A DNA stretch of 64,000 nucleotides from Pseudomonas cavernae (GTDB taxonomy: Bacteria; Pseudomonadota; Gammaproteobacteria; Pseudomonadales; Pseudomonadaceae): positions 3,720,001 to 3,784,000 of the forward strand of contig NZ_CP032419.1 of the NCBI RefSeq assembly GCF_003595175.1, in the 5' to 3' direction. Of the stretch, positions 44,863 to 52,716 are shown piece by piece; positions within the stretch are counted from its first letter, which is position 1, and each line of letters starts with the position of its first letter. A model generated the notes under the pieces. The model was given only the letters and a program-made list of their open reading frames with translations. It was not told the origin of the DNA and did not search any database. A program made the translations under genes and the position numbers.

Positions 44863-45648
44863 TCAGGCCTGCTGCGAACTGACCGACAACACTTCGCCAA
44901 CCATGTAGGAGGCGTAGTCGCTGGCCAGGAAGATCATCACGTTGGCCACTTCCCAGACTTCGGCAGCGCGACCAAAGGCTTCACGGCCGGCCAGTTGCTC
45001 CAGCAGCTCGCTGCTGGATGCCTTCTTGAGAAACTCATGCAGAGCGATGGACGGCGACACGGCGTTGATCCGCACCCCGCTCTCGGCGGCTTCCAGGGCG
45101 CTGCAGCGGGTCAGCGCCATCACTCCGGCCTTGGCCGCGGCGTAGTGCGCTTGTTCTTTCTGCGCGCGCCAGCCGAGCACCGAGGCGTTGTTGACGATGG
45201 CACCGGCGCCACGGCGCTCCATATGCGGCAGCATCGCGCGGGTCATGCGGAAGGTGCCGGTGAGGGTCACGTCGATCACCCGCAGCCATTCCTCGTCGCT
45301 CATCTCGGTGACGCGCTTCTGCCCGCCGAGCCCGGCGTTGTTGATCAGCACGTCGACGCCGCCCAGTGCCTCTTCGGCGGCGGCGACCAGGGCTTGCACC
45401 TCGGCTTCCACCGTGACGTTGCACAGCTGGCCGTAAATCGCCTGCAGCCCGGTCTCCGCCTTGAGGCGCTCGACCGCCTCTTCCAGACGGCGCGGATGGA
45501 CATCGGAAATCATCAGCGCGCGGCAGCCTTCTTCGGCGCAGCGCTTGGCCGCGGCATAGCCGATACCGGCGCCCGCAGCGGCGGTGATGAGTACGGACTT
45601 ACCGGCCAGCAACTGATGACCAGGGACATAAGGAGGGGCTTGTCTCAC
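44863..45648 (-). CDS. ipdF: IpdF-like short-chain dehydrogenase (steroid C/D-ring catabolism)
   Basis: 261 residues from a GTG at 45648 (AGAGG upstream). The nucleotide-binding loop is TAAAGAGIG at 22-30; catalytic residues are S156, Y169 and K173. Segments such as NNAGLGGQ, NNASVLGWRAQKEQ, HYAAAKAGVMALTRCSALEA, GVRINAVSPSIALHEF and EAFGRAAEVWEVA closely follow actinobacterial IpdF, the hydroxy-CoA dehydrogenase of steroid C/D-ring (HIP) breakdown; this comparison is from memory. Gene order ipdF-maoC-thiolase agrees with a CoA-ester ring-opening route. An operator dyad lies 57 bases upstream. Confidence 0.82.
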   Translation of the reverse strand: MRQAPPYVPGHQLLAGKSVLITAAAGAGIGYAAAKRCAEEGCRALMISDVHPRRLEEAVERLKAETGLQAIYGQLCNVTVEAEVQALVAAAEEALGGVDVLINNAGLGGQKRVTEMSDEEWLRVIDVTLTGTFRMTRAMLPHMERRGAGAIVNNASVLGWRAQKEQAHYAAAKAGVMALTRCSALEAAESGVRINAVSPSIALHEFLKKASSSELLEQLAGREAFGRAAEVWEVANVMIFLASDYASYMVGEVLSVSSQQA

Positions 45649-45704
45649 GATGGGAACCTCTGACAAAAACGGACGCGAACAGATATAAGCGGCGCGCCAG
45701 CGCG

Positions 45705-45723
45705 GCACATCGTCAAAACGGAC
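45705..45723 (-). promoter_or_regulatory. Cluster operator dyad, site e (upstream of ipdF-maoC-thiolase)
   Basis: Minus strand reads GTCC-GTTTT-GACGATGTGC. The right arm is conserved and the left arm is partly so. A -10-like TATATC follows after about 14 bases. The start codon is 57 bases further on. Confidence 0.6.
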
Positions 45724-45932
45724 GGGGCAGGAAAAACGCCAGAGTGTTGCCATTGGGATGAGCAGGACAGTCGGCCACGAACAGCGTCAGGCAGGCAGGT
45801 CTGCGAACGACCGCCCTGCCGTGCCCCGCTGCACGTCAGGCACGCTTCGCGTGCGCAGGCCCTGGAGCCTGCATCATCTAGAATTCGCCAGGGGGACTTC
45901 TGCAACGCGTCCTTTACATCGGGAGACCTGTA

Positions 45933-46373
45933 ATGAACGGCATACCTTGGCTGGCGCTGGTGGTAGCACTTGGGTGGATCTCAGGGTGCGCCACCAGACC
46001 CGAACAGAGCGTCGACATCCCCCTGCTCGCTACGATGAACAACGCCGGGACTATTGCCCAGGCGTCATTGACCTCGGCCGGCAACGAGACAACCATCTCG
46101 TTCGTCGTCGGTGGCGTGCCGAGCGGCACCACCCTGCCGGTCCATCTGTACACCTACGTCTACCCCGGCTCCTGCCAGCAGCTTGGCCCGAAACCGGCGT
46201 ATGCCATGAACCAGACGGTGGGCGCGGACACCCTCTCGAGGCGTCCACCCTGGCAATTCTGGAGGCGCGTCCCCGTGGCGTTGAGCGAACTACGCGCGGG
46301 CGATTATGCCCTGGTGATCCGCTCGGGGCCGATGGACGGGAACCTGGACCTGTTCTGCGGCGATCTCAGATAA
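45933..46373 (+). CDS. Putative lipoprotein of unknown function
   Basis: 146 residues beginning with a lipoprotein signal: a hydrophobic core WLALVVALGW and the lipobox ISGC at about 17-20. The rest has alternating strands and three further cysteines (SCQQL, FCGDL), suggesting a small secreted beta-domain. I do not recognise a family. ATG 45933 follows GGGAGACC. It is divergent from ipdF and its stop overlaps the end of the convergent flavoprotein gene by eight bases. Confidence 0.7.
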   Translation: MNGIPWLALVVALGWISGCATRPEQSVDIPLLATMNNAGTIAQASLTSAGNETTISFVVGGVPSGTTLPVHLYTYVYPGSCQQLGPKPAYAMNQTVGADTLSRRPPWQFWRRVPVALSELRAGDYALVIRSGPMDGNLDLFCGDLR

Positions 46374-47604
46374 GTGCAGCCGGCTGGGCATTGAGCTGTG
46401 CATCGCCGGGCTGGCCGAGTACGCAGGAGGTGCCGCCCGGGGTGTACATCATCGCCACACAGCGGTTGCACGAAGTACAGATCGAGTCGCGGCTGGTGCC
46501 GGCCTCCAGCTTGTTGACATAGTCCGGCTCGGCGATCAGGACGCGCCCCATGGTCACGGCGTCGAAGCCTTCGCCCAGCACCTGCTCAATGCTTTGCAGG
46601 CTTTTCGCCCCGCCCAGATAAGCCAGCGGCATCTTCACCGCAGCGCGCACCTTACGGGCGTGTTCGAGCAGGTACAGCTCGCGGAAATCCACCTTGGGCG
46701 CGGTAAGACTCTGGATAAACATCGCCGCGGCCATGATCGGGTTGTTGCTGCTGACGCGGTTTTCCTTGGGAAAGGAGGAGCCGAACATGGTGGTGATCGA
46801 CTCGACGTTCATCCCCGCACTCAACACCAGCAGATGCGCACCCTCACGCTCGAGGATTTGGGCGATGGCGGCTCCGTCCTCGGCGGTGTGGCCGCCCCGC
46901 GCGCCTTCGGTGATGCTGTATTTGCACACTACCGCCAGATCCTTGCCGACGGCATCCAACACCCGGCGCAGCACCAGGCTGGGGAAGCGCAGGCGATTCT
47001 CCAGGTTGCCGCCGTACTGATCGCGGCGCTTGTTGTACAGCGGCGAGACGAACTGGCTGAGCAGGTAGCCATGACCCATGTGCAGCTCCACCGCATCGAA
47101 ACCGGCCTCGCGAGCCAGGCGCGCGCCGCGCACAAAATCGTCGGCGATCTGCTGTATGTCGGCCTCGCTCATCGCCTGCTTGCGCAACATGCCGCTCATC
47201 AGGCCGACCTTGTTGAAGCCGCTACTGGACGACAACGGTCGTGGCGCCTGCTGCGGCTTCAGGAAAGTGAAGCAGCCGCCGTGGGTGATCTGCGCCGAAG
47301 CGGCGGCACCCTGGCGATGCACGGCATCGGTCAACACCCGCAAGTGCGGCTGCGTGTCGCGGTCGAGCACAATCTGGTTCGGCAGCGTGCGGCCATCCGG
47401 GCTCACCGCGCAGTAGGCCAAGGTGGTCATGCCGGTACCGCCGGCGGCCATCGACTCGTGGAACTGGACCAATCGCTTGGAGGGCACGCCCCCTGGGGCC
47501 GAGCCCTCGTTGGTGGCCGATTTGATAAAGCGGTTTCTCAACGTCAGCGGGCCGATGGTCAGCGGGCTGAAAGGCGAAACGGGCAGGTCTTTATTGTTAG
47601 GCAT
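46366..47604 (-). CDS. NADH:flavin oxidoreductase (old yellow enzyme family)
   Basis: 412 residues from ATG 47604 (AGGGAT upstream; an in-frame TTG at 47628 is weaker). A TIM-barrel flavoprotein starting SPLTIGPLTLRNRFIKSAT, with ITHGG near 100 and HMGHGYLLSQFVSP near 180. The C-terminal CTSCNRCVAMMYTPGGTSC resembles the Fe-S cluster region of 2,4-dienoyl-CoA reductase, without the extra FAD/NADH domain of that enzyme. It may reduce an enone or dienoyl-CoA in the pathway. The operator dyad f precedes it. Confidence 0.85.
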   Translation of the reverse strand: MPNNKDLPVSPFSPLTIGPLTLRNRFIKSATNEGSAPGGVPSKRLVQFHESMAAGGTGMTTLAYCAVSPDGRTLPNQIVLDRDTQPHLRVLTDAVHRQGAAASAQITHGGCFTFLKPQQAPRPLSSSSGFNKVGLMSGMLRKQAMSEADIQQIADDFVRGARLAREAGFDAVELHMGHGYLLSQFVSPLYNKRRDQYGGNLENRLRFPSLVLRRVLDAVGKDLAVVCKYSITEGARGGHTAEDGAAIAQILEREGAHLLVLSAGMNVESITTMFGSSFPKENRVSSNNPIMAAAMFIQSLTAPKVDFRELYLLEHARKVRAAVKMPLAYLGGAKSLQSIEQVLGEGFDAVTMGRVLIAEPDYVNKLEAGTSRDSICTSCNRCVAMMYTPGGTSCVLGQPGDAQLNAQPAALI

Positions 47605-47728
47605 GACGATCCCTGGTTTCTTGTTCAAATTGTCGGTGAGGCGTAAGGCGAGGGGCCTGGGACGACACCCAGACCGGCAGCAGGCCGCATCCGCAAGGTG
47701 CCTGGATTGTTGTACTCCCCTCCCAGCC

Positions 47729-47750
47729 GCAACATCGTCCGATAGGACTA
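47729..47750 (-). promoter_or_regulatory. Cluster operator dyad, site f (upstream of flavoprotein gene)
   Basis: Minus strand reads TAGTCC-TATC-GGACGATGTTGC, a full match, 125 bases before the start at 47604 and 14 bases after the stop of the preceding luxR gene. Confidence 0.75.
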
Positions 47751-47764
47751 TTCATGTGCCTTCG

Positions 47765-48904
47765 CTAATTCAGCGCCGCCACGCTGCTCAGCAGCAACTG
47801 CACCAAGGCCGTCTGCCGGGTCACGCCAGTCTTGGCGAAAATCACGCGCAGGTGCGCGCGGGCAGTGTTGCGGCTGATATTCAAGCCTAGGGCCGCCTGC
47901 TCTAGGGTCAGGCCATGGCCCAGTTGCACGGCCAGCGCGGCTTCCGCCGGGGTCAGCTGAAACAATTGGCGCAACAGGCTTTCCGAGGGCTCGGCCTGCC
48001 GTTCGGGGGCTCGAATGATCACTTCCAGCGCCGCCGGCGGACCGGCTTCATAGCGCTCTGCTCGGGCGATGCTACGCAACAGGACACCAAGGCTGCCCGG
48101 GCGTTTGCGGCGACCCAGGGAAATGGCTTCCACCACACTGCCGCCCGGCTCCGCCCGCGCCTCGGTCAGTTTGCGGATCAGTCGCCACAGACGGCGGTCA
48201 TCCAGGCCAGAACTGGCCTGCAGGCGGCCGTTATGCAGTTGCAGGCCATCGGATTCGGCAAGAATCTGCTCCGCCGTGCGGTTGCATAGCAGGATCTCGC
48301 CTTGGGCTCCGAGAATCAGCGTGCCGATGCTCAGACGCTCTAGGGTGGCGGCGTACAAGCGCCGCTCGGTTCGCTCGCCGCCAAGACGCGCATGCAGGCG
48401 CAGGGCACGCTTGAGGTGCGGCAGCAGTAGCGTACAGAGCGCACGATCGCGCTCTTCGAAAGGCGCACCGTCCGGACCACGACTGACACGCAAGCGGCTC
48501 TCGAAGTTCTCTTCGGTATGCAGATCGGCGCCCATCATGTAGCGCACCTGCAGCGGCTGGAGGAAGTCACGGTAGATCACACTGTCCAGCCACTCGCGCT
48601 CGTCAATCAGCTCCTGCAGCATCACCACTCGATCACGCGGCAGTTTGACGAAGGGGTCGAGGGCATAGAGCGAACGCTCATACACCACGGCAATAGTCGG
48701 CCGCGCCTGACCGGCGAAGATCACCAGGCCGGGATCGCCCGGGGCCGGCGAACGAATCGCCAGGGATACGTAGTTGGCCTGCAAGCGCAGGCGCAACTGG
48801 TCGAACAGCTGAGTCCAGGGTACGGGTTCAAGCACACCCTCGTAGACCAACCCGAGCAACTCGAGCAGGTCAACGGGGTGATCCTGGCATTCAGATCCAG
48901 ACAT
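47765..48904 (-). CDS. LuxR-family regulator without receiver domain (3)
   Basis: 379 residues. The sensor part LLELLGLVYEGVLEPVPWTQLFDQLR is shared with the second LuxR protein, followed by a PHLKRALRLHARL helix and a PAS-like part (IGTLILGAQGEILLCN). The helix-turn-helix occupies 317-379 with LEQAALGLNISRNTARAHLRVIF. The recognition helix is almost the same as in the first LuxR protein, so the two could bind related DNA sites. A half-matching dyad (GGACTATT at 48917) lies just before the start codon. Ribosome site weak. Confidence 0.86.
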   Translation of the reverse strand: MSGSECQDHPVDLLELLGLVYEGVLEPVPWTQLFDQLRLRLQANYVSLAIRSPAPGDPGLVIFAGQARPTIAVVYERSLYALDPFVKLPRDRVVMLQELIDEREWLDSVIYRDFLQPLQVRYMMGADLHTEENFESRLRVSRGPDGAPFEERDRALCTLLLPHLKRALRLHARLGGERTERRLYAATLERLSIGTLILGAQGEILLCNRTAEQILAESDGLQLHNGRLQASSGLDDRRLWRLIRKLTEARAEPGGSVVEAISLGRRKRPGSLGVLLRSIARAERYEAGPPAALEVIIRAPERQAEPSESLLRQLFQLTPAEAALAVQLGHGLTLEQAALGLNISRNTARAHLRVIFAKTGVTRQTALVQLLLSSVAALN

Positions 48905-48999
48905 GCCTGTGCCCCCGGACTATTGGCCACGTCCCGCAAGCGTGCACAGCGGTTGCAGGATCGACACCCGCAACCGCCTCAGCCCACGTAGCCAAGACA

Positions 49000-50661
49000 T
49001 CAGAAGGTGTACTTGGCGTTGAACGACAGGTAGTCGCGGTCCGCCAGAGTACGGCCCTGGGCGATGTCCGGCGAGCTCAGGTAACCGACATAGGTCAGCC
49101 CGACCTGGAAGTTGCCCAGGTACTTGAAGTCGGCGCCCACGGTCAGACGCTTCTCGTCACGCCCCAGCCCCTGATAGGCGCTACCATCGACGTTCTGGTT
49201 CCAGATCACCTTGGTACTCAGGTCCCAGCCATCGGTTATCGATGGGTAGTCGAATATGGCGCCGACCCCCAGCAGGGTCGAACCGCGGGTCTGGGTTTCA
49301 AACTCGAAGTTATCGAAGGTGCCGTCTACCCCAACCCCGCCACCGGTGATGGTCAGGTCGTCCACACCCTCGATGCGCTGGTGCACCACCTCACCCATCA
49401 GAGTGGTCTGCTGGGCGATGGCGGTTGGGCCGATGATGTACAGGGCGTTCAGGTTGCCCTGAAACAACTGGCCGCGGGCTGGCGCGCCGTTGTCGAGGTA
49501 GACCGCCGCGCCATCGCGGTAACTCAGATCGCCGGCAAACTGCACCGCGTCGCCGATCTTCGAGCTGAAGCTGGCGCCAGTCAGTTCGACGTCATCGAAA
49601 TAACCGAGCCTGTACGAGGGCGCTTCAGCCGTACTGGCATGCTTGCCGATGCTCTTCAGCGAGGAGAACTGGGTCTGTCCGGTGAAATCGAAGAACAGCG
49701 CGCCTACGCGTTCGTGGTAGCGGTAGTGGAACAGGCCGACTTCGGTGCTCTCGGTCAGGCGGTAGCGAGCGCCCAGGCCCCACTGGCCACTGTCGCCCGG
49801 CTCGACGTCACTGGCGGAGTTGACCACCCTGAAGCTCTGGTCCGGCAGCGTGTCGATTACCCCCGGGGCGAGGCGGAAGAACTCCGCACCAGGGCCGAAG
49901 AAGTCGCTACCGAAGTAGTCTCCCACCGGGTTGAGCTGGGTCTCTTCCCACTTGTACTGGTAGTAGGCCAGCAGCGTCAGCTCATCGTTCAGCGACCAGG
50001 AGCCGGAGACCTGACCGACCGGCAGGTAGGCATCCTTGGCTTCGGTGCCCGGCACGTTGAACTTGGTGGCATCTACCGGCGCCTGGCCCTGACTGATGTT
50101 CGGCCAGAACAGGCTCTCGCCCCAGGCAACCAGATGGCGGCCGGCCTTGAGCGACAGGTACTGGTCGTCGAAGACGTCGAAATTGCCGTAGACATAGGCG
50201 TCCAGCAGGCGCGCCTTGCTGCCGCTAAGCTCGCGGGTGTCGCTGGTGAACGCATCGTGACGGCCGATCTTGTTCACCGTATCCGGCGAATCGTTGGCGT
50301 TGCGGTTGTGGTAGACATCGTCATAGAAAGTGCTGCCACGCAGCACCCCGCCGAGATTGTCATGCTTGAGCAGCAGCTCGCCAAACAGGCTGACTCGGTT
50401 GTTGATCAGCGAGCCGCGCTTGAAGTTGCGCGTGCCGTCGTCGAAATTCAGGTGGTTTAGGTACTCGTGCGCCTGCTTGGCGGTACGCATCGACGCGGTG
50501 TAGTTGACCGTCAGTGACGAGTCCAGCGTGGTGTTCTCGCCCAACTCGAAGCTCGGCCCGGCCATTGCCGAGCCACTGGCCATGGCCACCGCGAGACTCA
50601 AAAGGCAAGGCGCGCGATGCTTGCCCGCTCCCCGATAAGCATTATTTTCCAGCCTAAACAT
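49000..50661 (-). CDS. DUF1302 outer-membrane protein, copy 2
   Basis: 553 residues from ATG 50661, preceded by AAGGAGAGG. Signal peptide to about AMA (34). Same block order as copy 1: LGGVLRGSTFYDDVYHNRN, ARLLDAYVYGNF, GESLFWPNISQGQAPVD, QYKWEETQLNPVGDYF, LTGASFSSKIGDAVQFAGDLSYRDG. The C-terminus ends in Phe after alternating residues (FNAKYTF), the usual outer-membrane insertion signal. It is directly downstream of DUF1329 copy 2, with a gap of about 100 bases, so barrel and soluble partner are co-expressed. Confidence 0.87.
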   Translation of the reverse strand: MFRLENNAYRGAGKHRAPCLLSLAVAMASGSAMAGPSFELGENTTLDSSLTVNYTASMRTAKQAHEYLNHLNFDDGTRNFKRGSLINNRVSLFGELLLKHDNLGGVLRGSTFYDDVYHNRNANDSPDTVNKIGRHDAFTSDTRELSGSKARLLDAYVYGNFDVFDDQYLSLKAGRHLVAWGESLFWPNISQGQAPVDATKFNVPGTEAKDAYLPVGQVSGSWSLNDELTLLAYYQYKWEETQLNPVGDYFGSDFFGPGAEFFRLAPGVIDTLPDQSFRVVNSASDVEPGDSGQWGLGARYRLTESTEVGLFHYRYHERVGALFFDFTGQTQFSSLKSIGKHASTAEAPSYRLGYFDDVELTGASFSSKIGDAVQFAGDLSYRDGAAVYLDNGAPARGQLFQGNLNALYIIGPTAIAQQTTLMGEVVHQRIEGVDDLTITGGGVGVDGTFDNFEFETQTRGSTLLGVGAIFDYPSITDGWDLSTKVIWNQNVDGSAYQGLGRDEKRLTVGADFKYLGNFQVGLTYVGYLSSPDIAQGRTLADRDYLSFNAKYTF

Positions 50662-50763
50662 GCCCCTCTCCTTATTGTTGTTTTGCTGCTGTCGAGCCGT
50701 TGCCACAGCGCACAGCGTCCTGGCGGGCCGAGGCGATGTTCTCCGGCTCGACCCGCATGATTC

Positions 50764-52146
50764 TTACTGGCCTAAGCGGCGCGCGGCCTCAGGGCCGAAG
50801 TCGCGGGCTGACATGCCAGCCTGGTTCAGGAAATAAGCGTTGCGCTGCTCGTTCACCAGGTTGAAAGCCAGGTAGCTCGAAGCGTTCAGGTCATGGTAGA
50901 GGCCAACACCGGCCTGCCAGGTCTGGGTTTCAGGCGCGTAGAAGAAGTTGAGCATCGAGGTGCGCCACAACTCACCACGGTTGTCGTAGTTGTCGCCCAT
51001 GATTGGGAACCAGGTGTCCTCGTCGATATACATCTTGCGCTTGCCATACAGATGGCGATAACCCGGTTTCAGGGTGCCTTCCAGCTCCCAGACACGGTGC
51101 AGCTCGTAGCGCATGTTGTCCGGGTTCATGTGTCCCGGGGTCAGCATGTCTGCGTACTTGAGCTTCTCGGAGTGCAGGCGAGCGGTGTTGTACGGAATGT
51201 ACATTTCGCGCTTACCGACGATCTTCCAGTCATAGCGCTGGCCAGAGCCGTTGAAGATACGCACCTCGTCGACAGTGATCGAACCACCGGTTCCCGGGAA
51301 CGCCATGTCGAAGCCATAGCCGGGCGACTGCCGAACCCGCCGGGTACCCGGGTCATAGCGCCAGCTCTGGCGCGGCTCGGTCTTGTCGTTCCAGAACTCG
51401 GTGCCCGTATTGATCTCGCCCTTGTCGCGTTGCGGCAACAGGGTTTCGTTCAGATAGAAGGCTGAATTGCCAACGGTGTCGCCGATCCGTCCCGGCTCCA
51501 GCCCAGGTGCGATGTTGCGCGAGTGCACACGGCCCCAGTTGATATTGCCGTCGTTGAGCACGTAGGCGTTATCGGAGACATACTCTTCAGTCCACGCTCG
51601 CACAGTAAACAACGACGCATTTTTCAGCAGTTCACCGCCCGTTTGAGGAATCGGGAAAGCGACGCCGCCAGTGCGTGCCACTACGCCCTCACCATCGTCA
51701 ACCAGCTTGGCCACCGAAGCGTTCTCTAGAGCCGCTTGGCAAACCGTGTCGGAGAAACGGAAGTCACGGTGCGAGGGATAGACTGGAACACGGAAAGTCT
51801 GCGGGTACAGCTTGAACAGGGCTTTCTGCCCGTCGGACAGACGCTCGGCGTACTGATCCATGTTCTGCGCGGTAATTACGAACAGAGGTTTCTCATCGGG
51901 GTAAGGATCGACCGGATGCTTACCCGTTCCGTCGAACTTCATCCCCGGCGGTACGCCCAGCCATTTCCCGCTGTATTCAGGAATGCTGCCGTCGGCATTG
52001 CCAGCCTTTTCCGCCCCGACACAAGTCAGGTCCTTGCCGAGTCGTGCAATTTGATCGGCCGGTGCTTGCCCGAAGGACAGCACGCTATAGCTTTGCAGTG
52101 CTAATGCTGCGCTCAAGCACAACCCAATTTGATAATTACGTCGCAT
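50764..52146 (-). CDS. DUF1329 periplasmic/outer-membrane protein, copy 2
   Basis: 460 residues from ATG 52146 behind AAGGAGAAAAGC; the frame extending to 52260 has no signal peptide and is rejected. Signal peptide cleaved around FGQA (27). It shares with copy 1 the blocks LGKDLTCVGAEKAGNADGSI, FVITAQNMDQYAERLSDGQKA, DPGTRRVRQSPGYGFD, DWKIVGKREMYIPYN and the Trp-rich end. First gene of a DUF1329-DUF1302 unit. Operator dyad g lies about 230 bases upstream. Confidence 0.87.
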   Translation of the reverse strand: MRRNYQIGLCLSAALALQSYSVLSFGQAPADQIARLGKDLTCVGAEKAGNADGSIPEYSGKWLGVPPGMKFDGTGKHPVDPYPDEKPLFVITAQNMDQYAERLSDGQKALFKLYPQTFRVPVYPSHRDFRFSDTVCQAALENASVAKLVDDGEGVVARTGGVAFPIPQTGGELLKNASLFTVRAWTEEYVSDNAYVLNDGNINWGRVHSRNIAPGLEPGRIGDTVGNSAFYLNETLLPQRDKGEINTGTEFWNDKTEPRQSWRYDPGTRRVRQSPGYGFDMAFPGTGGSITVDEVRIFNGSGQRYDWKIVGKREMYIPYNTARLHSEKLKYADMLTPGHMNPDNMRYELHRVWELEGTLKPGYRHLYGKRKMYIDEDTWFPIMGDNYDNRGELWRTSMLNFFYAPETQTWQAGVGLYHDLNASSYLAFNLVNEQRNAYFLNQAGMSARDFGPEAARRLGQ

Positions 52147-52376
52147 GCTTTTCTCCTTGTTACAAATCGACGGCCAGCGCCCGCCCACAGATGACGTGTG
52201 GCGCCTGACAGGTGAATGAAATAGGCGAGGTTTCGGAGCGCACAGCGCTGGCGTGGCCATGGCTGCGACGGGGGCCTGACGGCGGGTAAAAATAGGCTTG
52301 CGTCATTCTTGTTATGCCCCCTGCTTGGCTCCGCCAGTGGATGGCGGTAGCGCAGTATCGATTGGGCCCATGGCTG

Positions 52377-52398
52377 GCAACATCGTCCGCGCGGACTA
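52377..52398 (-). promoter_or_regulatory. Cluster operator dyad, site g (upstream of DUF1329/DUF1302)
   Basis: Minus strand reads TAGTCC-GCGC-GGACGATGTTGC, a full match. GATACT lies 15 bases after TTGCCA, exactly as at site a. Confidence 0.75.
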
Positions 52399-52493
52399 CG
52401 CGACATCCCGTGTGCACCCAAAAAGCGCACGAGGGCGGCGAGCTTAGGCGCGGAGCTGAGTACGCCCGGTAGGTGATGCCTGAGACGATGGTT

Positions 52494-52600
52494 CGTAGGG
52501 TGGGTTAGCCGTAGGCGTAACCCACCGAGCAGGCTGGACGCATGTGCCCAGGGCGGCGGCGCTGGTGGGTTACGCCGCTGCGCGGCTAACCCATCCTACA
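52494..52600. repeat. Palindromic repeat (GTAGGGTGGGTTAGCC family)
   Basis: Arms CGTAGGGTGGGTTAGCCG and CGGCTAACCCATCCTACA with inner GGCGTAACCCACC/GGTGGGTTACGCC. It fills much of the gap between site g and the RND gene. Confidence 0.85.
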
Positions 52601-52716
52601 AAAGCGCTGCGCAACACTTAACCGGTACAGGCCGAGCGCGCCCACTCGACCTCGGTCATGAGGTCCTCGATGGTGAATGCGCGGTATCGTGGGATGCGAT
52701 ACGCAGGCGCGTCATT

